Program-made: the position numbers and the translations under genes | Shown: one piece after another, positions 33,658-42,377 of the stretch | Numbering within the stretch: the stretch's first letter is position 1 | Layout of the letters: each line of letters begins with the position of its first letter | Notes under the pieces: generated by a model | What the model saw: the letters and a program-made list of their open reading frames with translations, nothing else | Told to the model about the DNA's origin: nothing | The model's database searches: none | From: Bacillota bacterium | GTDB lineage: Bacteria; Bacillota; Clostridia; Oscillospirales; Acutalibacteraceae | Assembly: GCA_023412715.1 (NCBI GenBank) | Contig: JAEZCC010000045.1 | Span: forward strand, 74,765 to 138,764 | DNA length: 64,000 nucleotides | Reading direction: 5' to 3'

Positions 33658-36528
33658 TCAGATTGCGGACGGGCCGGTGAACTGGCTGTTGTAAAGGTCG
33701 GCGTAGAAGCCTTTTTTCTCCATCAGTTCCCTGTGGCTGCCCTTTTCAATAATGGTGCCGTGGTTCATCACAAGAATCAGCTTGGCGTCGCGGATGGTGG
33801 AAAGCCTGTGGGCAATTACGAAATTGGTCCTGCCCTGCATCAGCACGCTCATCGCCTTCTGGATCAGCACCTCGGTGCGGGTGTCGACCGAGCTTGTCGC
33901 TTCGTCGAGGATCAGCACCGCCGGGTCGGCCAGAATCGCGCGCGCAATGGTCAGAAGCTGCTTCTGCCCCTGCGAGATGTTCGACGCCTCTTCGTTCAGG
34001 ACGGTCTTGTAGCCCTCGGGCAGGCTGCGGATGAAATGGTCGGCGTGCGCCGCCTGCGCCGCCCGCACAATCTCGTCATGCGTGGCGTCCATTCGGCCGT
34101 AGCGGATGTTGTCCTCGATGGTGCCGTTGAAGAGCCACGTGTCCTGAAGCACCATGCCGAACATGGTGCGCAGGCTGCCGCGCTTCATCCGGCGCAGGTC
34201 CACGCCGTCGAAGGTGATGGCGCCGCCGTTGATCTCATAGAACCGCATCAGCAGGTTGACCAGCGTCGTTTTGCCCGCGCCGGTCGGCCCGACAATCGCG
34301 ATTGTCTCCCCTTTGCGGATGGAAAGGTTCATGTTCTCAATCAGAGGCTGATCTTCCCTGTAGCGGAAGCTGACCCGGTCGAACGCGATGTCCCCGCGCG
34401 GCTGCGCGATGACCGCGGCGTCCTGCGGGTCTGGGAGCTCCTCTTCCTCGTCCATGACCTCAAACACGCGCTCGGCGCATGCCACGGTGGACTGGATCAC
34501 GTTCGCGATGTTGGCCGTCTGCACAATGGGCTGGGCAAACGAGCGCGAATAGGTGATGAACGCCGTGATGTCGCCGATGTTGAGCCAGGTCTTCGTGACG
34601 AAGATGCCGCCGACGACCGAGATAAGCACATAGCCCACGTTGCTGATGAAATTCATGAGCGGGAACATCACACCGGAGAGGAACTGCGCCTTCCAGCCCG
34701 CGCTGTACAGATTCTCGTTGACGGCCTCGAACGTGCGCACGGATTCCTTTTCACGCCCGAACGCCTTGACAATGCGGTGGCCCGTGAACATCTCTTCCGT
34801 ATGGCCGCTGAGGCTGCCGAGGAATTTCTGCTGATCGGCGTAGAATTTCTGCGAATGCTTCGTAATGACGACGGTCACGAGCAGATACAGCGGCAGGGTC
34901 AGAAGGACAATCAGCGTCAGAATCGGGCTGATGGTCAGCATCATGATGACGTAGCCCGCAATCTGCAGGACCGACTGAATCAGCTGCGTCAGGCCCTGCT
35001 GCAGCGTACCGGCAATGGTGTCGATGTCGTTCGTCATGCGGCTGAGGATCTCGCCGTTCGTGTGCGAATCGTAATAGCGCAGCGGCAGCCGCGCAAGCTT
35101 GCCGTCGACGTCCTTGCGCATTTCGTACACGACTTCCTGCGCGACCGTGGACATGACGTACTGCATCACGAAAGCGAACACCGAGCTGACGATGTAAACG
35201 GCCAGCAGGAAAAGCAGGGTCTTCGCGATCTCGCCGAATTGGATGCTGCCGCCGGAATGGCGGATGTCCCCGACATATTTGCTGAGGTTCGCGTCCGACA
35301 CGTTGGTGATCTTCACGTCGGACGACTGGATGGACTGGTTGCCGCTCACAAAATCGGACGGCAGCTTTTTCATCACGTCGAAGAAGGTCTGCGCGATCTC
35401 AGCCCGGCGGCCGTAATCGTTTGTGCTCTTAATCTGCGGCAGGGCTGCCAGTTGGCGGAACAGGTCGAACTGCGCCTGCGTCATTTTCATTTTGGAAAGG
35501 AACGCCTGCGTGACGGCGTCCTTCGCCTTTGCTTCCGCCTGGGCCTTCGCGTCCGAAAGCTTCTTGTCGAGGTCGGTCTGCTGACCCGCGAAGGCTTCGT
35601 CCACCTTCCTTCTGGCCGCGGCCTGCGCCTGGGTTTTCGCGTCCGCGAGCTTTTTGTCAAGCTCGGCCTTCTGAGCCGCGAACGCCCCGTCTACCTTCGC
35701 TTTGGCCGCGGCTTCCGCCTGCGACTTCGCGGCGGTGAGCTGCTTGTCGAGCTGCGGCTGCTGCTTTGCAAACCGGGCGTCCACGCCGGCTTTCGCTTTT
35801 GCGTCGGCCTGCGCGTAAGCGCTCTGCAGAGCCTGCGTGTAACCGGGAAGAGACGGGTAGCTCTGTGCGGGCACTCCCGGCGCCGCGGACGCGAACTGCC
35901 GGTCAACCGCCTGCTTTGCCGCGGCCTCCGCCTGTTTCTGTGCCTCGGCGTAAGCCGACTGCTTCTGCGCGGCGGCCTGTGCATTAAACTGTTGTCCGAC
36001 CGCGGCGTCGGCAGCTTTTACGGCGGAAGCATACGCCTGCTGTTTCTGCGCGGCAACCTGCTCGCCGAACTGTTTTTCCACCGCGGCGTCGGCAGCCTTT
36101 TCGGCGGAGGCGTACGCCTGCTGCTTCTGCGACTTCACCGTCGCGGAGAACGTCTCCTCGACTTTCGAATCCGCCGTCCTGACCGCCTGCTGCACCGCGT
36201 CGTCGTACTGGCGGACCGCCTGCTTCAGCTCCGGCTGCGCCTTGTCGATCCCGTCCACAATGGACTTTGAGACAAAGCCGTCGGTCACCTGGTTCATGGC
36301 GTTGCCGGTAATCTTCGGGCCGAGGACGGTAAACGCCGTGCTGAAGACCGCGAACACAAAAACGATGATAAGGTTGACCTTCTGCGGCCTCAGGTAGCGG
36401 AGCAGGCGCCGGATGGTCCCGCCGAAATCTTTGGCTTTTTCCGCCTTCATCGCCATGGGCGGGCCGCCGTGGCCTCCGCCGAAACCGTGCGGCCGGGCGG
36501 CGTTCCTTTTTTTCTCTGCGCTGCTCAT
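33658..36528 (-). CDS. ABC exporter half-transporter with giant extracellular repeat insertion
   Basis: A 956-residue type IV exporter subunit; the normal size is about 580-630. Residues 51-70 form TM1 and about 436-456 TM2. Between them lies an insert of about 340 residues, which should face outside. It is Ala/Gln/Lys-rich, coiled-coil-like and internally repeated: 27-residue units at 136-162, 163-189 and a diverged copy from 190, and 30-residue units at 238-267, 268-297, 298-327 plus a partial one. The ATPase domain has Walker A GPTGAGKTT, the non-standard signature ISQGQKQLL and Walker B LILDEATSS with its Glu. It pairs with the next-listed gene (4-base overlap). The N-terminus is Gly/His-rich. 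Confidence 0.9.
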   Translation of the reverse strand: MSSAEKKRNAARPHGFGGGHGGPPMAMKAEKAKDFGGTIRRLLRYLRPQKVNLIIVFVFAVFSTAFTVLGPKITGNAMNQVTDGFVSKSIVDGIDKAQPELKQAVRQYDDAVQQAVRTADSKVEETFSATVKSQKQQAYASAEKAADAAVEKQFGEQVAAQKQQAYASAVKAADAAVGQQFNAQAAAQKQSAYAEAQKQAEAAAKQAVDRQFASAAPGVPAQSYPSLPGYTQALQSAYAQADAKAKAGVDARFAKQQPQLDKQLTAAKSQAEAAAKAKVDGAFAAQKAELDKKLADAKTQAQAAARRKVDEAFAGQQTDLDKKLSDAKAQAEAKAKDAVTQAFLSKMKMTQAQFDLFRQLAALPQIKSTNDYGRRAEIAQTFFDVMKKLPSDFVSGNQSIQSSDVKITNVSDANLSKYVGDIRHSGGSIQFGEIAKTLLFLLAVYIVSSVFAFVMQYVMSTVAQEVVYEMRKDVDGKLARLPLRYYDSHTNGEILSRMTNDIDTIAGTLQQGLTQLIQSVLQIAGYVIMMLTISPILTLIVLLTLPLYLLVTVVITKHSQKFYADQQKFLGSLSGHTEEMFTGHRIVKAFGREKESVRTFEAVNENLYSAGWKAQFLSGVMFPLMNFISNVGYVLISVVGGIFVTKTWLNIGDITAFITYSRSFAQPIVQTANIANVIQSTVACAERVFEVMDEEEELPDPQDAAVIAQPRGDIAFDRVSFRYREDQPLIENMNLSIRKGETIAIVGPTGAGKTTLVNLLMRFYEINGGAITFDGVDLRRMKRGSLRTMFGMVLQDTWLFNGTIEDNIRYGRMDATHDEIVRAAQAAHADHFIRSLPEGYKTVLNEEASNISQGQKQLLTIARAILADPAVLILDEATSSVDTRTEVLIQKAMSVLMQGRTNFVIAHRLSTIRDAKLILVMNHGTIIEKGSHRELMEKKGFYADLYNSQFTGPSAI

Positions 36529-38252
36529 GCCAGTTCCTCCTCTGTCAGCTGCGACGAAACAATTTCGCTGTAAACCTCGCAGCTTTTCATCAGTTCACGG
36601 TGAGTGCCGACGCCCGCCACGCGGCCCTCGTCAAGCACAATGATGCGGTCCGCGTCCATGACCGTTCCGACGCGCTGCGCCACAAGGATCACGGTCGCCT
36701 GCGACGTCTCCCGTTTCAGGGCGGCGCGCAGCTTTGCGTCCGTCTTGAAATCCAGAGCGGAGAAGGCATCGTCGAACACATAGATCTCCGGCCTGCGGAT
36801 CAGCGCGCGGGCAATGGAGAGGCGCTGCTTCTGCCCGCCAGAAAGATTGAGCCCGCCTTCCGAAAGCACGGTGTCGTAGCCGTCCTCCATCTGCCCGATG
36901 AATTCGGCGGCCTGCGCGACCTCCGCCGCATGCCGCACCTCGCCGTCGTCCGCGTCCGGCTTGCCGTACCGCAGATTTTCCGAAATGCTGCCGGTAAACA
37001 GGATGGCCTTCTGCGGGACGAAGCCGATTTTGGCGCGCAGCCCTTCTTGGGTCATGCGGCGCACGTCGACGCCATCCACCAGCACCGCGCCTTCCTCCGG
37101 GTCGTAGAACCGGGGAATCATGTTGACGAGGGTGGATTTGCCGCTGCCGGTCCCGCCGATGATGGCCGTGGTCTCGCCGGGCTTCGCCGAAAACGAGATA
37201 TTGCTGACGGCGGGCATCTCGGCACCGTGGTACCGGAACGTGACGTTCCGGAATTCGACATAGCCCGATTCCGAATCCGCGCTGACCGGTTCCGCCGGGT
37301 CGACGATTTCAGGCTTTGTTTCAAGCACCTCGACGACACGGACCGCCGCGGCCTGCGCGCGCGGAACAAGGATGAACAGCATGGAGAACATCAGAAGGGA
37401 AATCAGAATCTGCAAAGCGTATTGCATGAACGCCATCAGGTTGCCGATGTTGGTGCCGCCCTCGTTGATTTTGATTGCGCCGAACCACAGGATGCTGAGC
37501 GTGACCAGGTTCATCAGGATCATCAGGGCGGGCATCAGGAAAGCCATGATGCGATTGACCTTGATATAGGTGTTGGTGAGGTCGCGGCTCGCTTCGTCGA
37601 ACCTTTTGCCTTCGTGGTCCATCCGGTTGAACGCGCGGATGACCCGCACGCCGGTCAGCTTTTCACGCAGAACGAGGTTGACGCGGTCAATTTTTTTCTG
37701 TACGGCCTTGAACAGGGGGATTCCCTTCCAGGCCACGACGCCGATGAGCACCGCGATGACCGGCAGCGCGTAGGCGAGGATGAACGTCATGCTCGGGTCC
37801 TGCCGGAAAGCCAGGAAGGTCCCGCCCACGGCGGTAATCGGGGCGGAAATCAGCATGTTCAGCATCATGAACGTCACGAGCTGAATCTGGGTGATGTCGT
37901 TCGTGGTGCGCGTGATGAGCGTCGACGCGCCGAACTGGTCGAACTCGTGCAGGGAAAATTTCTCGATCCTGCTGAAAATCCGGCTGCGCAGGATTTTGCC
38001 GAGCCCCATGGCCGTCGTGGAAGACAGGTAGCTCGAAACGGCGGCGCAGGCGACGCCGAGCGCAGAGACGAGCAGCATCCTGCCGCCCGTCTGCCAGATA
38101 TAGCCCACGTCGTCTTTCAGGATGCCGTAATTCGTGATGTCGGACATCAGTGTCGGCAGGTATAGGTTGGCAATCACCTGAACCGTCTGCAGAATCAGGA
38201 CGCCGATCAATTGAAACAGATACGGTTTGAGGTTCCGGTATATCTTGATCAT
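36525..38252 (-). CDS. ABC exporter half-transporter, partner subunit
   Basis: A 575-residue exporter subunit of normal size: six membrane spans, then an ATPase domain with Walker A GGTGSGKST and signature LSGGQKQRLSIARAL. Its Walker B ends FDDAFSALD, so the catalytic Glu is Asp, the usual sign of the degenerate site in heterodimeric exporters such as TM287/288 or BmrCD. It lies between marR (ATGA overlap upstream) and the large subunit (ATGA overlap downstream), so the three are one operon. Substrates are probably drugs or lipids; this is inferred from the MarR partner. Confidence 0.94.
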   Translation of the reverse strand: MIKIYRNLKPYLFQLIGVLILQTVQVIANLYLPTLMSDITNYGILKDDVGYIWQTGGRMLLVSALGVACAAVSSYLSSTTAMGLGKILRSRIFSRIEKFSLHEFDQFGASTLITRTTNDITQIQLVTFMMLNMLISAPITAVGGTFLAFRQDPSMTFILAYALPVIAVLIGVVAWKGIPLFKAVQKKIDRVNLVLREKLTGVRVIRAFNRMDHEGKRFDEASRDLTNTYIKVNRIMAFLMPALMILMNLVTLSILWFGAIKINEGGTNIGNLMAFMQYALQILISLLMFSMLFILVPRAQAAAVRVVEVLETKPEIVDPAEPVSADSESGYVEFRNVTFRYHGAEMPAVSNISFSAKPGETTAIIGGTGSGKSTLVNMIPRFYDPEEGAVLVDGVDVRRMTQEGLRAKIGFVPQKAILFTGSISENLRYGKPDADDGEVRHAAEVAQAAEFIGQMEDGYDTVLSEGGLNLSGGQKQRLSIARALIRRPEIYVFDDAFSALDFKTDAKLRAALKRETSQATVILVAQRVGTVMDADRIIVLDEGRVAGVGTHRELMKSCEVYSEIVSSQLTEEELA

Positions 38253-38788
38253 TCTGCACCTCTGTCGTTAAAATGATGAAAATGGGAAGGCCGGTCGTCC
38301 GGCCGGTGCAAATCCGACTGCCGCTTGATGTAGACGAACGCTTCGTTGATCAGCTCCGTAAGCGTCACGCTCTTCTCGACCCCGAGGTATTCCACAAGCC
38401 CGCGGAACTTTCCCACCATATGGCTTCTCTGCCCTTCGACCAGTTTCCGCCCCTTCTCAAGCAGCCGCACGCGTACAATGCGGCGGTCGTTTTTATCCAT
38501 CGTGCGCTCGAGCATCTCTTTTTCTTCAAGGGCGGCAAGAAGCGGCGTGATGGAGGGCGGCTTGACAGCAAGCGTCTTGCTCAGCTCTGAAACGGGCACC
38601 CCCTCGGGGTAGCGGCTGTACGATTCGCTCAGCACAAACAGCAGGATGATCTCGCTGCCCTTGAGCCCGTGGCAGGGCTGCCGGGGGCCAAACGGCGGCT
38701 TGTGCTCTTCCCGGTGGAGCTTTCTGAACTGAAAAAAAGCACGGATCAGATCTTCCGTCACCGTATTCAAATCCGCCTGCTGCGGCAT
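38249..38788 (-). CDS. MarR-family transcriptional regulator
   Basis: A 179-residue regulator with a winged helix: VPVSELSKTLAVKPPSITPLLAALEEKEMLERTMDKNDRRIVRVRLLEKG (about residues 65-115, in one run of the fold), flanked by dimerisation helices. The ATG at 38788 follows GAGGGG at 8 bases; the longer frame to 38818 has no ribosome site. It is the first gene of the operon with the heterodimeric ABC exporter and probably represses it until the exporter's substrate binds. Confidence 0.92.
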   Translation of the reverse strand: MPQQADLNTVTEDLIRAFFQFRKLHREEHKPPFGPRQPCHGLKGSEIILLFVLSESYSRYPEGVPVSELSKTLAVKPPSITPLLAALEEKEMLERTMDKNDRRIVRVRLLEKGRKLVEGQRSHMVGKFRGLVEYLGVEKSVTLTELINEAFVYIKRQSDLHRPDDRPSHFHHFNDRGAE

Positions 38789-39093
38789 AAACAGCACCCC
38801 TCTTTGATTTACTTGCAAAAATAATACTTAACTTGTCTATTTATTAGTTTGCCTAATTATATATTCCGGGAACCTCCCCGTCAAGGGTTCCGCACAGACA
38901 ATGTTTTCAACTTTTTCCGTCCGTATTTGTATGAAATGCAGCACTCCCCTTTTCCCCGGCGGGAGGAAGTTCTGCCATTTTCCCCGGCGCGCAATTTACA
39001 AACAGCCGGGGATATGATACGATAACATCAAAGCCGAAGCCGTGCGGACTCCGGCGGAAAGGCGCCGAAAACCATGCCGGGAGGAATGATTGC
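38789..39093. other. AT-rich divergent intergenic region
   Basis: 38810-38870 is very AT-rich and should hold the marR promoter and operator. Around 38830-38865 there are imperfect inverted TTAAC/GTTA-like repeats, but no clear palindrome. The right end carries GGGAGGA, the ribosome site of the next gene. No gene is seen. Confidence 0.5.
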
Positions 39094-39519
39094 TTGCGCA
39101 AGGCAAAAACGCGGTGGATTTTGCTTCTCTCGCTGATTCTGGCCGTTTCGCTGGGCCTCTCCGCGGCCTGCTTCTCTTTCCGCGAAGAGGATTCCCGATT
39201 TGTGTTCAGCGCCTGCGTGCTCGCAAAAGAGGGAAATAGCAGCTTGCTGGTCTATCAAGCGGACGCATCCGCGGCGGATCGCCTCTGCGTCCTTTCGACA
39301 GGCAAGGCTGCGCTCGCGGGCCCGGACGGAAAGCCCATTTCCGCAGACGCGTTGGAACCGGGCGGCATGATCAGGGTGACGGCCGGCGGTATTGTTTTAG
39401 CCATCTGGCCCGCAATTTATCAGGACGTATACGAAATTTCCGCCACCGGCGAAACGAACGCCTCCCTTTACGAAGAGGGGATGAAAGCGGCCGCTCCCCA
39501 CCTGGGGCAATCCGGCTGA
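39094..39519 (+). CDS. small exported protein (DUF3221-like)
   Basis: A 141-residue exported protein with a TTG start 7 bases after GGGAGGA. Residues 1-26 are a hydrophobic signal; LSAAC could be a weak lipobox (Cys26), so it may be a lipoprotein. The mature part has SLLVYQADASAAD, then GGMIRVTAGGIVLAIWPAIYQDVYEI, which resembles the small beta-barrel YobA/DUF3221 proteins of Firmicutes. The function is unknown. It stands alone, upstream of a terminator and proC. Confidence 0.6.
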   Translation: MRKAKTRWILLLSLILAVSLGLSAACFSFREEDSRFVFSACVLAKEGNSSLLVYQADASAADRLCVLSTGKAALAGPDGKPISADALEPGGMIRVTAGGIVLAIWPAIYQDVYEISATGETNASLYEEGMKAAAPHLGQSG

Positions 39520-39590
39520 AAACGCGTGCGGCAGGCAGGCGCGGGATGCTCAGGCCTTGACGTTGGATAATTTGCAGGATAAAATAAAGC

Positions 39591-39623
39591 GGATGCAAGG
39601 CATGCCGCGTTGCATCCCTTTTC
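39591..39623 (+). terminator. Rho-independent terminator
   Basis: Stem GGATGCAA / TTGCATCC with an inner GGCATGCC-like segment, followed by CTTTT. It separates the small exported protein from proC. Confidence 0.7.
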
Positions 39624-39674
39624 ATCGGATATTCGCATCATTTCTGCAATTTTAATAAAAAAGAGGTCAAAAAA

Positions 39675-40469
39675 ATGAAACTTGGCTTTATTGGCTGCGG
39701 CAACATGGCGAAGGCCATCATGGGCGGCATCATCCGGAACGGCATCGTCCCGGCGGAAGACATCGTCGCTTCGGACGTCAGCGCCGCCGCCTTGGACGCG
39801 GCTTCCAAAGCGCTGGGGATCCATACGACACAGAAAAACGACGAGGCCGCAGGGCAGTCGGAGACGCTCTTCCTTGCAGTCAAGCCCCAGTATTACGCCG
39901 AGGTCATCCGCGGGATCGCCGGCCGCGTGGGCGAAGACCGGCTCGTCATCACAATCGCGCCCGGAAAAACGCTGGAATGGCTGGAGGACGCGTTCGGCAG
40001 GCCGGTCCATCTTGTCAGGACCATGCCGAACACCCCCGCGATGGTCGGGGAAGGAATCACTGCCGCCTGCCCGAACCGTTACGTGACGGAGGAGGAAAAG
40101 CGGCGGGCGCTGTCCCTGCTCTCCGGCTTCGGCAAAGCGGAGCTTGTGCCGGAAAACCTGATGGACGCGGTCGTGTCGGTCAGCGGCAGCTCCCCCGCAT
40201 ACGTCTTTATGATGATTGAGGCGATGGCGGACGCAGCCGTCGCGGACGGCATGCCGCGCGCGCAGGCCTACACGTTTGCCGCGCAGGCCGTGATGGGCAG
40301 CGCCAAAATGGTGCTTGAAACCGGAAAACACCCGGGGGAGCTGAAAGACATGGTCTGCTCCCCCGCCGGCACAACCATAGAGGCCGTGCGCGTGCTGGAG
40401 GAAAAAGGCTTCCGCAGCAGCATTATGGAAGCGATGAGGGCCTGCACGCAGAAAGCAAGGTCCATGTAA
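39675..40469 (+). CDS. proC: pyrroline-5-carboxylate reductase
   Basis: A 264-residue NADPH-dependent enzyme, last step of proline synthesis. KLGFIGCGNMAKAIMGGI is the Rossmann dinucleotide loop, VKPQYYAEVI and RTMPNTPAMVGEGITA are substrate-side motifs, and the C-terminal SGSSPAYVFMMIEAMADAAVADGMPR with the PAGTTIEAVRVLEE end completes the dimer domain. The length is normal. It is a single gene between two terminators; the ribosome site is AAGAGG, 9 bases from the ATG. Confidence 0.96.
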   Translation: MKLGFIGCGNMAKAIMGGIIRNGIVPAEDIVASDVSAAALDAASKALGIHTTQKNDEAAGQSETLFLAVKPQYYAEVIRGIAGRVGEDRLVITIAPGKTLEWLEDAFGRPVHLVRTMPNTPAMVGEGITAACPNRYVTEEEKRRALSLLSGFGKAELVPENLMDAVVSVSGSSPAYVFMMIEAMADAAVADGMPRAQAYTFAAQAVMGSAKMVLETGKHPGELKDMVCSPAGTTIEAVRVLEEKGFRSSIMEAMRACTQKARSM

Positions 40470-40483
40470 GGCAAAAGACGGCA

Positions 40484-40532
40484 AACGGCGGCATGCGCCC
40501 GGCAAAAGGGACGCATGCCGCCGTTTTCTGTT
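40484..40532. terminator. bidirectional terminator
   Basis: Stem AAACGGCGGCATGCG / CGCATGCCGCCGTTT with a 14-base loop and a T-rich end. It serves proC and the convergent GH13 operon. Confidence 0.88.
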
Positions 40533-40565
40533 TTCACGGGCTTCCCGGAACCGGAGCGCCCGCCG

Positions 40566-42317
40566 TCAGCGGAGCCGATAGATGCATCCGCTGTAAGGCG
40601 TAAGGGTATCCGCCGCATCCATGGGCTCCGTGCGCAGCAGCGGCTCAAGGCCGGCGGGCAGATTGGGCTTCTTTGCCAGCACGGTATTGTTGATGACCGT
40701 CACAAGCTCACTGCCTTCAAAGGCGCGCCGCAGATACAGCACGCCGTCTTCCGCGCCGATTCGGATTGTCCCGTACTGCAGGGCCTTTTCTTTTCTGCGC
40801 AGGTCGGCGACCTGCCGGTAGTACCGGAACAGGTCAAGATCCCAGTGGCTGCGGTCCCAGTCGAACGTTCTGCGGCAGTCCGGATCCCCCCTGCCCTCCA
40901 TGCCGGTTTCGCTCCCGTAATAGACGCAGGGGATGCCGGTATAGCTGAACAGAAACAGGACCGCCATGCGCAGCAGGCGTTTGTCGCCGCCGCACCAGGT
41001 CAGGAAACGCATGGTGTCGTGGCTGTCCAGCAGGTTCAGCATGGCAAAATTCACCTGATCGTAATTCCGCATCAGGCAGGCGGAGATGTCCCCGGCGAAC
41101 TGCCCGGCGTCCACCTCGTGCCGGGCGAAAAACTGGATGCAGGACTTCGTAACGGCATAGTTCATCACGCCGTCGAACTGATCCCCCTGCAGCCACGGGT
41201 AAGCGTTGTGCCAGTTTTCCCCGACAATCAGCGCCTGCGGGTTAATCTGCTTGACGGTCTTCCGGAAGCTGCGCCAGAAGCCGTGGTTCACCTCGTCCGA
41301 GACGTCGAGCCGCCAGCCGTCGATCCCCGTGTCCTTCGTCCACATGGCGGCGGTGTCCAGCAGATACCGCTCCAGCTCGGGGTTTTCCGTGTTCAGCTTC
41401 GGCATGCCGGGGCTTGTTCCGAAAATGCGGTAGTTCAGGCGGGAGAGATCGAACGGCTTGCTGTAATCGCGGGCCTCTTCTTCCGAAAAACGCGCCAGGG
41501 GGAAGCTGTCGATCAGAAACCAGTCCCGGTAAGGCGACCGCTCCCCGCGATCCAGCACGTCCCGGAACGGCGGAAAGCGCCAGCTGCAGTGGTTGAAGAC
41601 GCCGTCCAGAACGATGCGGATTCCCATGCCGTGCGCCCGCTCCACCAGCCTGCGGAGCAGCTCTTTGTCCCCGAAAGCCCCATCGATCCTGCGGTAATCG
41701 ACGGTGTCGTACTTGTGGTTGCTGCCGGACTCGAAGATCGGCGTGAGGTAGATTCCGTTGACGCCAAGCTCCAGCAGATACGGCAGTTTTTCCAGGACCC
41801 CCTGCAGGTCGCCGCCGTAAAAGCTGTGCGGCCCCGGCGGCTGCCCCCAAGGCGTCAGGCGCTCCGGGTCGTTGGAAGGGTCGCCGTTGCAGAAGCGTTC
41901 CACAAAAATCTGGTAGAACACGGCCGTATGGACCCACTCCGGGACCCGCTGCAGGTCGGTTTTGTTGATGTAGGGATACTGAAAATAATGGAAATAGGCG
42001 TTCTCGTCGTCGAATGCTTCGGAAAAGCCGGATTCGGAATAGATCAGCGTCCGCCCGCCGCCGCTGATTTCAAAGTAATACCCGAGGCGCGGGTCGTCCG
42101 TATGGTAGCGGTACTGATAATAATCGAACAGCCGGTCGGAAGCGACTTTTTCCATAAGGAAAGATTTTTTTTCGTTCCAGCGGTGTTTCTGCGAAATGAC
42201 GAGGCGGACGCAGGAGCAGTCGTCCCGCGCCGTGCGCAGGCGGATGTCCAGGTCTTTTTCGCCGTACGCGTAAGCGTAATTGCTTTTCGGAATATGACAA
42301 ATACCCTGTAGATTCAA
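40566..42317 (-). CDS. GH13 neopullulanase/cyclomaltodextrinase-like amylase
   Basis: A 583-residue intracellular alpha-glucan hydrolase. An N-terminal beta domain (about 1-120) is followed by the barrel: AVFYQIFVERFCNGD, GGDLQGVLEKLPYLLELGVNGIYLTPIF, LDGVFNHC, GWRLDVSDE (nucleophile), IVGENWH (acid Glu), LLDSHDTMRFL (Asp). This fits the GH13_20 maltodextrinase group, which cuts imported maltodextrins or pullulan pieces. There is no signal peptide. The start is TTG with GGAGG 5 bases upstream. It closes the operon with the maltodextrin importer. Confidence 0.92.
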   Translation of the reverse strand: MNLQGICHIPKSNYAYAYGEKDLDIRLRTARDDCSCVRLVISQKHRWNEKKSFLMEKVASDRLFDYYQYRYHTDDPRLGYYFEISGGGRTLIYSESGFSEAFDDENAYFHYFQYPYINKTDLQRVPEWVHTAVFYQIFVERFCNGDPSNDPERLTPWGQPPGPHSFYGGDLQGVLEKLPYLLELGVNGIYLTPIFESGSNHKYDTVDYRRIDGAFGDKELLRRLVERAHGMGIRIVLDGVFNHCSWRFPPFRDVLDRGERSPYRDWFLIDSFPLARFSEEEARDYSKPFDLSRLNYRIFGTSPGMPKLNTENPELERYLLDTAAMWTKDTGIDGWRLDVSDEVNHGFWRSFRKTVKQINPQALIVGENWHNAYPWLQGDQFDGVMNYAVTKSCIQFFARHEVDAGQFAGDISACLMRNYDQVNFAMLNLLDSHDTMRFLTWCGGDKRLLRMAVLFLFSYTGIPCVYYGSETGMEGRGDPDCRRTFDWDRSHWDLDLFRYYRQVADLRRKEKALQYGTIRIGAEDGVLYLRRAFEGSELVTVINNTVLAKKPNLPAGLEPLLRTEPMDAADTLTPYSGCIYRLR

Positions 42318-42377
42318 GGCGGCCTCCTTCTTGGTTCTGAACGGCCCGGCTCCCGGCCGAAGCGCTTCCGTGATTTT

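Noticed and set aside
33502..36270. A 922-codon plus-strand frame opposite the ABC exporter
   Set aside because: It mirrors the exporter gene; the repeats come from the coding repeats on the other strand.
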